Positions 1 through 6,885 of a stretch of 8,927 nt of DNA are shown here, piece by piece; position 1 is the first letter of the stretch, and each line of letters starts with the position of its first letter. The translations under genes were made by a program, and so were the position numbers. The DNA comes from Victivallales bacterium (GTDB taxonomy: Bacteria > Verrucomicrobiota > Lentisphaeria > Oligosphaerales > Oligosphaeraceae): assembly GCA_017538465.1 (NCBI GenBank), contig JAFYIW010000113.1:1-8927 (forward strand). The letters run 5' to 3'. A model generated the notes under the pieces. That model saw only the letters and a list, made by a program, of their open reading frames with translations, did not search any database and was not told where the DNA came from.

Positions 1-2
1 CC

Positions 3-599
3 TGGGACTGGGGGCGCTGGCTCGCCCTGCTGGATCCGGACTCCTTCATCAAAAACAATCTCCAAACTGCGTATCTGACTGCGCGCAAATGGATGGACGA
101 GCCGCCGGCCGATGGCTACCACCCCACCGAGCTGGCTCCCGGGCAGCCCGCCCTGAACAGCCAGGAACGCGCCACCGCATTGGCAATCGACTGTGCGAAT
201 CTGCAAATCCACATCTGCCGACACTATTTGATTGGCGGGGTGGGCTTCAACCCGACGGGCTTTAGCTTCACCCTCGCACAGCTGAAAGCCGCTGAGGAGA
301 AACAGTATCTCAGTGAAATGAATAGCAGCGCGAGTTTTCTGAAAACCGTCATTCCGAATTACCAACTTCTTCCCTACCAAACGGCTTTCCAAAAGCTATG
401 CTGGTTTCACGCCAGCTATGCCATCGTCGCGTCAGTGACGCTTCTTGCCATCCAAATTTTCCGTCCAGACTTATGGTCATGGGCCTTCTTCCGGCTTCTT
501 TTCGGCTACCTTTTTGCCTGGGTGCCGCTCATCGCCTGGTGGTATCGCCCAACCGAACGTTCCGGACCTGTCCGCGAAGACGAAACGCCGAAGAATTGA
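3..599 (+). CDS. C-terminal part of an unrecognised membrane protein (5' end outside window)
   Basis: The frame is open from the left edge to a TGA at 597-599, giving 198 visible residues; the true start lies upstream. An ATG at 93 exists, but the coding frame continues to its left (WDWGRWLALLDPDSF and onward), so it is probably internal. The visible part begins with a Trp-rich soluble stretch, continues through a polar region of about 100 residues, and ends with two hydrophobic segments, at about residues 138-158 (around IVASVTLLAIQIF) and 163-184 (around FFRLLFGYLFAWVPLIAWW). A short charged tail ending in EDETPKN follows, presumably in the cytoplasm. I do not recognise the family and assign no function. 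The rhamnosidase gene begins 48 bases downstream on the same strand with no terminator visible between them, so co-transcription is possible. Base composition appears somewhat less GC-rich than in the rhamnosidase gene. Confidence 0.7.
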   Translation, partial: WDWGRWLALLDPDSFIKNNLQTAYLTARKWMDEPPADGYHPTELAPGQPALNSQERATALAIDCANLQIHICRHYLIGGVGFNPTGFSFTLAQLKAAEEKQYLSEMNSSASFLKTVIPNYQLLPYQTAFQKLCWFHASYAIVASVTLLAIQIFRPDLWSWAFFRLLFGYLFAWVPLIAWWYRPTERSGPVREDETPKN

Positions 600-647
600 A
601 TCCGAGGTCTTCTACTGTTCCATCCACCTAAATAACGCCCCATCCCC

Positions 648-3326
648 ATGTCTCCTGAATCCGCGCATTCCTGCTCCTGTGGCCATCATCATGGCCAGGA
701 TGAACATTGCGAAGCCATCCGCCATCCTCGTGTCTGCGACCTGAAGACCGAATATCTGGTCAACCCACTGGGAATGGATGAACCGAAGCCGCGTTTCTCC
801 TACCAGCTCGCAGGGGTTCAGGCCCAGACCGCCCGACAGCTCCAGGTCAAGGATGAGGGCGGCGAGGTTGTCTGGGATTCAAGATGGGTTGCAGATGGCT
901 CCAGCCAGCTAATTGGCTATGCGGGTAAAGCCCTCAGGCCTTTTACTCGTTACACCTGGCGAGTTCGCGTAAAGGACGAGACCGGCAAGATGACCGCCTG
1001 GAGCGACGAGGACTCGTGGTTCGAGACCGGTTTCCTCGGCACGCCCTGGTCACACAGCAAATGGATCACCTACTGGCAGGGCCCGCGCTACGACCTGGCG
1101 CCTCAGCTCTTCACCCATACCTTCTCGCTCCCCGCCAAGAAAATCGCCAAGGCTCGCTACTACGGAACCGCGCTGGGCGTCTATGAGACGCTGCTCAATG
1201 GCCAGAACATCACGGACTGGGTGTTCACCCCCGGCTGGACCAACTACTTCCATCGCGTGCAATATCAGTGCTTCGACGTGACCGGTCTGCTCAAAAAAGG
1301 CTCCAACCAGCTGCGCATCACCCTCGGCGGCGGCTGGTTCCACGGACGCATCGCCCACCAGTGGAACAACGGCGAGGTCCCCTACGGCAAAAACGAGATG
1401 CTGCGCTGCGAAATCCATGTGACCTTCGCGGACGGCTCCACCCAGATCATCGGCTCCTCCCAGGACTTCCAGACCAACAACCAGGGCGGCCCCCTGCGCA
1501 TGAGCGACATCTACGACGGTGAAATCTACGAGGCGTGGCGCACCCCGGAATGGCTGGACAGGACCGGGCCGTGGTCTCCTGCCATCGAGACCGACTCGCC
1601 GGTCCGCATCGTGTGGAACTCCGGCGCCCCCATCCGACGACTGCAAACGCGCGCCCCGGAGAAAATCTTCCATCGCGGCGGCTCCACCTGGGTCGTGGAC
1701 TTCGGCCAGAACTTGACTGGACGGGAACGGATTACCCTCCATGGCACCGTCAAAGGACAGGCGCTGGTCATCAAACACGGCGAAATGCTCAACGAGGACG
1801 GATCGGTCTATGTCGCCAACCTCCGCAGCGCCAAGGCATTGACGGTTTATACAGCGGACACCGCAAAGGTGGCCATCTACGAGCCCACCTTCACCTTCTT
1901 CGGTTTCCGTTACCTCGAAATCTCCGGCTGGAATGGACGCCTCACCAAAAAGGACGTCGCGGCAGTCGTGATTTCCAGCGACCTCCCGCGCACCGGACTC
2001 TTCGCCTGCAGCGACGAGATGCTCAACCGCCTCTACGAAAATGTCGGCTGGGGACTGCGCTCCAATTTCCTTGACGTGCCCACCGACTGTCCGCAGCGCG
2101 ACGAGCGTTTCGGCTGGACTGGCGACACCCAGGTCTTCTGCAACGCGGCCACCTACAATGTCTGGGCGCCGGCCTTCTACGCCAAATGGATTACCGACCT
2201 CAACCTCGGGCAGCGTCCCGACGGCTCCTACGAATACGCCGCCCCCGGCACCACGCTGGCGGTCAACACCCCCGGCACCGGCTGGGGCGACGCCGCGCTC
2301 ATCGTGCCCTGGCGCCTCTATGTCAAATACGGCGAAACGCGCCTGCTGGAGCGCTTCTTCGACAACATGGACCGCTATCTCAAACTGGAACTGGCCAACA
2401 GCAAAGGCACCTGCGTGGTGGACAACCGCAACTTCGGCGACTGGCTCCACATCGACGCGCCGACCTCCAAGGCGCTGCTCGGCACCGCCTACTTCGCCGG
2501 CTCCAGCCGCCTGCTCGCCCACATCGCGAAAGTCCTGGGCAAGACCGCCGCCGCCCGGCGGCTGGAGTCGCAGTACCGCAAGGCCCGCATCGCTTTCCAG
2601 CAGCATTTCCTGAACGCCAAGGGCCTCAAGGAGAAGACGCAGACCGCGTGCCTGCTGGCCCTGCACTTCGACCTGCTTCCCGAGGGACTCGTGCAGCCCA
2701 CCGTCAAGCTGCTGGTCAAGGACCTCACCGTCAACCGCAGGCTCCATCTCTCCACGGGCTTCCTAGGGACACCGCTCCTCCTGCCCGTGCTCACCCGCTT
2801 CGGGCACCTGGACCTGGCCTACGACCTGCTGCTGCAGACCACCTACCCCGGCTGGCTCTACCCCATCACCCAGGGCGCCACCACCATGTGGGAACGCTGG
2901 AACTCCTACACCCGCGAAGGAGGTTTCGGCGACGTGAACATGAACTCCTTCAACCACTACGCCTACGGCGCGGTGGCGGAGTGGTTCTACGAGACCATCG
3001 CCGGCATCCAGCCCATCGAGGACGCCCCGGATGCACTTGCCTTCAAGCGTTTCCGGCTCGCGCCGCAGCCCGGCAGCCGGCTGGGCAGCGCCTCCGCCAT
3101 GTTCTTCTCGCCCTACGGGATGATCTCCTCCAGCTGGCTGAGGGACACCCGGAAAAACACCCTCGCCTGGAGCTTCGCGGTTCCGGACAACACCACCGCC
3201 GAAATCACCCTCCCCGCCACCGAAATCCTCGCCTTCTCCGGATCCTGCGAACTCCAGCATGACGACGCAGGACGCCTCATTGCCCTCCCTGGCGAGTACG
3301 AGCTCACATTTCGGCTGAATCGGTGA
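648..3326 (+). CDS. Alpha-L-rhamnosidase, glycoside hydrolase family 78
   Basis: This 892-aa enzyme is predicted to hydrolyse terminal alpha-L-rhamnose from glycosides or polysaccharides by the inverting mechanism known for GH78. The family opening (LKTEYLVNPLGMDEPKPRFS) begins at residue 32 and is followed by a beta-sandwich region to about 130. The carbohydrate-binding-like region (YYGTALGVYETLLNGQ, GGGWFHGRI) lies at about 150-330 and a further beta domain at about 340-445. The (alpha/alpha)6 catalytic barrel at about 455-790 carries DCPQRDERFGWTGD at 480-493, with Glu486 as likely general acid, and TTMWERW with Glu749 as likely general base. The SFNHYAYGAVAEWFY signature follows, then a C-terminal beta domain to 892. 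Length is usual for the family. No signal peptide or lipobox is visible, so a cytoplasmic location is inferred. Residues 7-21 are unusually Cys/His-rich. The ATG at 648 has no Shine-Dalgarno; the next in-frame Met is residue 43, inside the conserved domain, which supports this start. Confidence 0.95.
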   Translation: MSPESAHSCSCGHHHGQDEHCEAIRHPRVCDLKTEYLVNPLGMDEPKPRFSYQLAGVQAQTARQLQVKDEGGEVVWDSRWVADGSSQLIGYAGKALRPFTRYTWRVRVKDETGKMTAWSDEDSWFETGFLGTPWSHSKWITYWQGPRYDLAPQLFTHTFSLPAKKIAKARYYGTALGVYETLLNGQNITDWVFTPGWTNYFHRVQYQCFDVTGLLKKGSNQLRITLGGGWFHGRIAHQWNNGEVPYGKNEMLRCEIHVTFADGSTQIIGSSQDFQTNNQGGPLRMSDIYDGEIYEAWRTPEWLDRTGPWSPAIETDSPVRIVWNSGAPIRRLQTRAPEKIFHRGGSTWVVDFGQNLTGRERITLHGTVKGQALVIKHGEMLNEDGSVYVANLRSAKALTVYTADTAKVAIYEPTFTFFGFRYLEISGWNGRLTKKDVAAVVISSDLPRTGLFACSDEMLNRLYENVGWGLRSNFLDVPTDCPQRDERFGWTGDTQVFCNAATYNVWAPAFYAKWITDLNLGQRPDGSYEYAAPGTTLAVNTPGTGWGDAALIVPWRLYVKYGETRLLERFFDNMDRYLKLELANSKGTCVVDNRNFGDWLHIDAPTSKALLGTAYFAGSSRLLAHIAKVLGKTAAARRLESQYRKARIAFQQHFLNAKGLKEKTQTACLLALHFDLLPEGLVQPTVKLLVKDLTVNRRLHLSTGFLGTPLLLPVLTRFGHLDLAYDLLLQTTYPGWLYPITQGATTMWERWNSYTREGGFGDVNMNSFNHYAYGAVAEWFYETIAGIQPIEDAPDALAFKRFRLAPQPGSRLGSASAMFFSPYGMISSSWLRDTRKNTLAWSFAVPDNTTAEITLPATEILAFSGSCELQHDDAGRLIALPGEYELTFRLNR

Positions 3327-3376
3327 TGACAAAACGCCAAAATCGTTCTTTTCCGGCAAAAAAGACCGCAGGGCAT

Positions 3377-3404
3377 TTGCAAAACGCACGAACACTGCTA
3401 GATT
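3377..3404 (+). promoter_or_regulatory. Predicted sigma-70-type promoter of the tRNA-Glu gene
   Basis: A TTGCAA -35-like box (3377-3382) and a TAGATT -10-like box (3399-3404) are 16 bases apart. The -10 is preceded by TGC, an extended -10 signature. Transcription would start near 3411, about 14 bases before the tRNA, followed by a GC-rich segment (GCGC) of the kind seen at stable-RNA promoters. The gap from the rhamnosidase stop to the tRNA (3327-3424) holds nothing else I can identify, and no terminator for the rhamnosidase gene is evident. Confidence 0.45.
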
Positions 3405-3424
3405 AAGCGCATTCGCCAAACGAT

Positions 3425-3499
3425 GATCCCATCGTCTAATGGTTAGGACAACAGGTTCTCATCCTGTAAATATGGGTTCGACTCCCGTTGGGATTGCCA
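3425..3499 (+). tRNA. tRNA-Glu (anticodon CTC), CCA encoded
   Basis: The cloverleaf folds completely by eye. The acceptor GATCCCA (3425-3431) pairs with TGGGATT (3489-3495), the discriminator is G at 3496 and CCA is encoded at 3497-3499. The D-stem is GTC/GAC; the anticodon stem ACAGG/CCTGT (3451-3455, 3463-3467) encloses the loop TTCTCAT with anticodon CTC at 3458-3460. A 4-base variable loop follows, then T-stem ATGGG/CCCGT around TTCGACT. CTC reads GAG, so the tRNA carries glutamate, and the G73 discriminator and overall layout match bacterial tRNA-Glu. The first acceptor pair is G1-U72, a wobble where a Watson-Crick pair is usual. The gene has its own predicted promoter upstream and a strong intrinsic terminator downstream, so it is probably transcribed alone. 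Confidence 0.95.
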
Positions 3500-3507
3500 A
3501 TATTCTC

Positions 3508-3533
3508 ACGCCAGGCCACGCCTGGCGTTTTTT
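3508..3533 (+). terminator. Rho-independent terminator after tRNA-Glu
   Basis: A perfect 8-bp stem, ACGCCAGG (3508-3515) with CCTGGCGT (3521-3528), encloses the loop CCACG and runs directly into a T run (3528-3533). It starts 8 bases after the encoded CCA. Read on the minus strand the hairpin has no following T run, so it should not efficiently stop transcripts arriving from the convergent mrdA gene. Confidence 0.9.
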
Positions 3534-3553
3534 GTGCCGCCGTTTCCTGAAAA

Positions 3554-5392
3554 CTATTCGGCGCCAAGCCAACGCTGGAAGAAATCGAAGGCGATGGGCA
3601 CGGCGGTGCGCCCTCCGGACTGGCCACGTTCAATGACGCAGGCCAGCGCATATTGGGGATGATCCGCTGGACCAAAGGCAATCACCCAGGTGTTCTTATA
3701 CCGGTTTTCCCCCTCTCCCACTTCGGCCGTGCCAGTTTTTGCGCAAAGTGGCAGACATGCGTCTGCAAGACCGTGTGCCGAGCCATCCTTCTCCGTCACC
3801 GCACGGCGCATGGCCTGCTGGACCAGCTGGAGATTCTGCGGACTGACAGGCAGGCGGTTGCGCACCGCAGGCTGTCCGGTCATGATCAGGTTCCCATTGG
3901 GGGTGCGAATCTCCTTGACCAAAAAGGGCCGCAGGAGACTGCCGCCATTCGCAATTGCGGCGGTATAGGAAGCCGCCTGCAGTGGCGTGATGGTGATGGC
4001 GCCCTGCCCCAGTGACGCGTATGCGGTATCCACCGCCAGCCATCCGCGTCTCCAGAACCTCTGCGCGACGGCGCGTTCCGGCCGCACCCCCGCCGCGTCC
4101 CCGATCTCAATGCCGGTGGGCTCTCCAATCCCTGCGCTCATCAGGAACGCCGCATAGTCGTCAATGCCGACTTCCAGTCCAAGATGGATGAAGAACGGAT
4201 TGCAGGAGACCGTGATGGCCTCCTGGATGTCCAGTTCGCCGTGCCCCCAAGTCCTCGCGCAGCGAATGCCATGATTTCCAATCATGTATTTCCCCGTGCA
4301 TTCATACCTCCCGTGCGCAACTTCGGGACATCTCTCCAAGGCACACAATGCCAGCAGCGGCTTCATAATCGACCCTGGAGTATACAGGCCGCGAGTGGCG
4401 CGGTTCAGCAGCGGTCTTCCTTCCACGTCTTGCGACAGTCTAGCCAGATCGCCGCCACTGAGCGTCGAAAGATCATAGCTTGGCGCCGACGCCATGGCCA
4501 GCACCGCGCCGGTGTCCGCATCCATCAACACCAATGCCCCATGGTAGCCTTGCAGAAGTTCCTCGGCAATCTGCTGTGCCTTGAGGTCAATTGTAAGGAA
4601 AAGATCATTTCCGGCGGTCGGAGGCGTGACCTCCCCGACATTTTCCCGGGCGTAGCCAATGGAATCCACCACTACCAGCCGCATGCCGGCCTGTCCTCGC
4701 AGCTCCTGGTCAAAGGCCCGCTCCAATCCGTTGCGCCCCGTCAGTTCCATCATGGTATAAGCCCGCGGATAGTCCTCGCTAAGTTCATCGGGATTCGGCT
4801 GGTCGCGTCCGGTATACCCAAGCAGATGAGTCAGCAAGCCAGGGAATGGATGAACCCTTTCCACGCGCGGCTGCACATCCACGCCCGGAATGACCGGAAG
4901 ACGCTCTGCGATGGCGGAGAGTTCCTTCGGGGTGAGGTCCCGCATCACCGTCATCGGCAACACGGGCTGGCGATTCAATTGCCGCTGCACCTGGCCGGCA
5001 TCCAAGGTCGCCTCGCGGCCCAGATATTCAGACAAGGCCCGTTCCGTCTCCAGGACATACTGGATTGTATTCGTCTGTCTGCCCGGCTGGCGCATTTCTG
5101 AAACATAGAAAACCAAATCATAATGCGCCTGGTTATCCACAACAGCCTGCCCGTCCACGAAGATCCGTCCACGCACGGAATTGAGCCGCACAAAGCGGAC
5201 CGACTGTCGTTGCGCGCGCCGAAGATGCTCTGGTCCCTGCAGCACTTGCACTTGCCAAAGCCGCAAGGCCAAAAGGCAAAAGAAGCCGACGATGAGCATC
5301 GTGCAGACCAGCACCCGCCGATGCATCACCTCGACAGGCGCATTTCCTCCCGTCCGCCCAGTCTGATGTTCGCCTTTCACCCGCATCGCCAT
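3554..5392 (-). CDS. mrdA: Penicillin-binding protein 2, peptidoglycan DD-transpeptidase of elongation
   Basis: This 612-aa class B PBP would cross-link peptidoglycan during side-wall elongation, normally as partner of RodA within the MreBCD complex at the inner membrane. A single N-terminal membrane anchor lies at about residues 28-47 (VLVCTMLIVGFFCLLALRLW). The dimerisation/pedestal domain follows, opening with SVRGRIFVDGQAVVDN and containing HLLGYTGR. All three transpeptidase motifs are present: SIMK with nucleophile Ser341 and Lys344, SCN at Ser396-Asn398, and KTG at Lys552-Gly554. Spacing and total length closely match E. coli PBP2. The start is fixed by the upstream mreD-like gene: its TGA and this ATG are one base apart (TGA-C-ATG), with a modest AAAGAG upstream, so translational coupling is likely. 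It is the last gene of its cluster; rodA does not follow, because the convergent tRNA-Glu lies beyond. PBP3/FtsI is less likely given the MreD-like neighbour and overall sequence. Confidence 0.93.
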   Translation of the reverse strand: MAMRVKGEHQTGRTGGNAPVEVMHRRVLVCTMLIVGFFCLLALRLWQVQVLQGPEHLRRAQRQSVRFVRLNSVRGRIFVDGQAVVDNQAHYDLVFYVSEMRQPGRQTNTIQYVLETERALSEYLGREATLDAGQVQRQLNRQPVLPMTVMRDLTPKELSAIAERLPVIPGVDVQPRVERVHPFPGLLTHLLGYTGRDQPNPDELSEDYPRAYTMMELTGRNGLERAFDQELRGQAGMRLVVVDSIGYARENVGEVTPPTAGNDLFLTIDLKAQQIAEELLQGYHGALVLMDADTGAVLAMASAPSYDLSTLSGGDLARLSQDVEGRPLLNRATRGLYTPGSIMKPLLALCALERCPEVAHGRYECTGKYMIGNHGIRCARTWGHGELDIQEAITVSCNPFFIHLGLEVGIDDYAAFLMSAGIGEPTGIEIGDAAGVRPERAVAQRFWRRGWLAVDTAYASLGQGAITITPLQAASYTAAIANGGSLLRPFLVKEIRTPNGNLIMTGQPAVRNRLPVSPQNLQLVQQAMRRAVTEKDGSAHGLADACLPLCAKTGTAEVGEGENRYKNTWVIAFGPADHPQYALACVIERGQSGGRTAVPIAFDFFQRWLGAE

Positions 5393-5393
5393 G

Positions 5394-5897
5394 TCACTCT
5401 TTGTCGTCAGACTGTTCGGAAAGCCATGCCACGCGCCGTCGCAGGAGGAAATTCAGCAGGAAGGCAATCAGCGGTGTCAGCAGCAACGCGGCCAGCATCT
5501 GGCCCGGCAATGGCCGCACTGCCGCCATCCAGGTCATTGCATGGCCCGACGAGGCAAGCATGCCAAGCAGCAAACTCATCCAGGAAAGGATGCCAATGCA
5601 GAAACCTGACACCAGCAACGAGAGCCATGAGCCCAGATCCCCATATTTCCGCCAGGTTCCCGAAAGGAGCAGGATGACCAGGACCGCGGCAAATCGGCTG
5701 GGGAAACGATGCATCCAAACCCCGTCCAGCACGGCGGAGGCCAGAAACAGTCCGGAAAACACCCGCATGGCGCCGTAGCGCATCGTGAAATAGAAGGCGC
5801 AGACCCCCAGCAAAGGGAGGGAAATGCCATAATTTGCCGCCACGACCTCCGTCATGACCGCAAGTGACAGGACAATGGCATATACAGCGCCAGGCAT
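5394..5897 (-). CDS. mreD: MreD-like rod-shape-determining membrane protein
   Basis: This small, very hydrophobic 167-aa protein has about five or six predicted membrane segments (roughly residues 4-21, 25-39, 45-60, 66-79, 90-115 and 132-152) and an Arg-rich then acidic C-terminal tail (RRRVAWLSEQSDDKE). MreD proteins have this size and topology. The stretch LPLLGVCAFYFTMRYG, followed by GLFLASAVLD with an intramembrane Asp58, resembles the family pattern. MreD is an inner-membrane part of the elongation complex with MreB, MreC, RodA and PBP2. The strongest support is context: the stop codon lies one base before the PBP2 start on the same strand. The ATG at 5897 has no Shine-Dalgarno. The upstream djlA-like gene ends 48 bases earlier with no convincing terminator, so a three-gene transcript is plausible. 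MreD sequences diverge greatly, so the name rests on topology and position more than on motifs. Confidence 0.68.
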   Translation of the reverse strand: MPGAVYAIVLSLAVMTEVVAANYGISLPLLGVCAFYFTMRYGAMRVFSGLFLASAVLDGVWMHRFPSRFAAVLVILLLSGTWRKYGDLGSWLSLLVSGFCIGILSWMSLLLGMLASSGHAMTWMAAVRPLPGQMLAALLLTPLIAFLLNFLLRRRVAWLSEQSDDKE

Positions 5898-5945
5898 CGT
5901 GAAACAGGATTCAAATGGTTACGCAAGAAGCGGCCTTCCGCCAAT

Positions 5946-6761
5946 TCAGGAGAAGCCGCGTTCCTTCTTTATGGTCTCGTAGGCCGCGTTGATGGCCTGG
6001 AACTTCCGCGTGGCGGCCGCCTCGGCGACCTCGCCCTGCCCGGCGACGCGGTCGGGATGGTGCATCATCGCAAGCCGGCGATAGGCCTTCTTGACTTCGC
6101 CATCCGTCGCGTCGCGGCGGATTTCCAGTGCCTGATATGCCCATTCGTCGCCCGTCCGGTTGAGGACAGCCTCCATTGCCTTCACCTCGCCGGGACGTAT
6201 ATCGAAGATGGTTGCAATGGAATGAATGACCCGCTGTTCCGCAATCACATACTGGCCATTTGCGCAGGCGATTTCCAGCAGGAAAAAAAGCAGATTCCGG
6301 CGGGCGGGCATGTGCAGATGGCGACGGGCGCGGAGCGCAAATTCCTCCACATTCCAATTTCCCTGTGCCAGCTCCTGGATGAATCCAAGCATCCGCCGGG
6401 TGCCATCCGGGGAGAAATGGTAGTTTTCGCGCAGCCGCTGTTCCACCAGCCGAAGTTCCTCGGCCTGCAATGCGCCATCGGACTTCATCACGCCGGCAAT
6501 GAGCACGCACACGCAGATGGTGAATTCGTCGGTCTGGTTTTGTCCAGCCGGAGCCGGGCGAGGCGTCTGCGCCGCACGACGAGGCGGCGGCGCACTGCGA
6601 TACTGGGCACCCACACGATGCGGGAACAGTTCATCCTCGTCGATAGTGGTGGAAGTCATGGCCTTGTCGAAAAAGGACCCCACGCCAAAGCCGACCAACG
6701 CACCGACCGGCCCTCCCCAAAGCCCTCCCAGAATTCCGCCAATCCACTTGCTGATGCCCAT
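5946..6761 (-). CDS. djlA: DjlA-like membrane-anchored DnaK co-chaperone (TerB + J domain)
   Basis: This 271-aa protein has the three-part DjlA layout. A Gly-rich N-terminal membrane segment (residues 5-28; IGGILGGLWGGPVGALVGFG) leads into a Pro/Arg-rich linker (about 45-70). A TerB-like helical domain follows (about 73-190; includes VLIAGVMKSDGALQAEE and FFLLEIACANGQYVIAEQ). The C-terminal J domain (about 205-271) carries the HPD motif at His235-Asp237, which is required to stimulate DnaK ATPase, so the chaperone role is credible. DjlA proteins sit in the inner membrane with both soluble domains in the cytoplasm. I chose the ATG at 6761 because MGISKWIGG resembles the usual family start. A TTG at 6788 would add nine residues (reading AYNKILGI after the initiator) but lies upstream of the predicted transcription start. 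No Shine-Dalgarno is visible for either. The gene is first in the cluster with mreD and mrdA and is divergent from the 308-aa protein gene. Confidence 0.88.
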   Translation of the reverse strand: MGISKWIGGILGGLWGGPVGALVGFGVGSFFDKAMTSTTIDEDELFPHRVGAQYRSAPPPRRAAQTPRPAPAGQNQTDEFTICVCVLIAGVMKSDGALQAEELRLVEQRLRENYHFSPDGTRRMLGFIQELAQGNWNVEEFALRARRHLHMPARRNLLFFLLEIACANGQYVIAEQRVIHSIATIFDIRPGEVKAMEAVLNRTGDEWAYQALEIRRDATDGEVKKAYRRLAMMHHPDRVAGQGEVAEAAATRKFQAINAAYETIKKERGFS

Positions 6762-6776
6762 GATGCCAAGTATTTT

Positions 6777-6804
6777 GTTATAAGCCAACTAAGCCACGTT
6801 CCAA
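6777..6804 (-). promoter_or_regulatory. Predicted promoter of the djlA-mreD-mrdA cluster with a very short leader
   Basis: Read on the minus strand, TTGGAA (6804-6799) and TATAAC (6782-6777) are 16 bases apart and resemble -35 and -10 boxes (4/6 and 5/6 matches). Transcription would start near 6770, only about 9 bases before the ATG at 6761. The -35 box lies within an inverted repeat at 6797-6810. This is an inference from consensus matching only. Confidence 0.3.
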
Positions 6805-6810
6805 GGAACG
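6797..6810. repeat. Inverted repeat overlapping the predicted djlA -35 box
   Basis: The arms CGTTCC (6797-6802) and GGAACG (6805-6810) are perfectly complementary and separated by AA. A two-base gap is too short for a good RNA hairpin, so a protein-binding site for a dimeric regulator is a better reading than a terminator. No known operator consensus is recognised. Confidence 0.35.
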
Positions 6811-6868
6811 GGAATGCCAGATGGCCCTTCCCCGGTTTTGCCCGGTCCAGAAAAGAAATTATGGTTAA

Positions 6869-6874
6869 TATAAT
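6869..6874 (+). promoter_or_regulatory. Consensus -10 box (TATAAT) upstream of the 308-aa protein gene
   Basis: A perfect TATAAT lies 115 bases before the ATG at 6989. The -35 region at usual spacing is poor (TCCAGA at 6846-6851, 3/6). If used, the transcript would start near 6881 and carry a leader of about 108 bases containing the repeats at 6886-6950. The reverse complement also offers a TATATT box, so the direction is not certain. Confidence 0.3.
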
Positions 6875-6885
6875 CGGCATAGTCC

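Noticed and set aside
672..700. Inverted repeat GGCCAT-CATC-ATGGCC within the rhamnosidase start region
   Set aside because: It follows from the Gly-His-His-His-Gly coding sequence; it is inside the gene and has no supporting regulatory context.
1050..2747. A 565-codon open frame on the minus strand inside the rhamnosidase gene
   Set aside because: It is antisense to a clearly coding GH78 catalytic region. Its Val/Gly/Glu/Ala-rich product without motifs is what strong G/C bias at third codon positions produces on the opposite strand.
2186..3262. A 358-codon open frame on the plus strand in another phase of the rhamnosidase gene
   Set aside because: The product is an Arg/His/Pro/Ala-rich string without motifs and overlaps the conserved GH78 barrel; it is an out-of-phase shadow.
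3425..3540. tRNA-Glu as an integration (att) site for a mobile element
   Set aside because: No integrase gene and no second copy of the tRNA 3' end are visible; the flanks are housekeeping genes and a normal terminator.
4184..5101. A 305-codon plus-strand open frame opposite mrdA
   Set aside because: The minus strand carries PBP2 with all catalytic motifs at correct spacing; the plus frame shows no recognisable domain.
5898..5945. Hairpin-like GCGG-AAGG-CCGC between the djlA-like and mreD-like genes as a terminator
   Set aside because: The stem is only four bases plus a possible wobble and no real T run follows; the 48-base gap is more compatible with a shared transcript.
6761..6788. TTG at 6788 as start of the djlA-like gene
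   Set aside because: The family typically begins right at the Gly-rich membrane segment, which matches the ATG at 6761. The best predicted transcription start is also downstream of the TTG.
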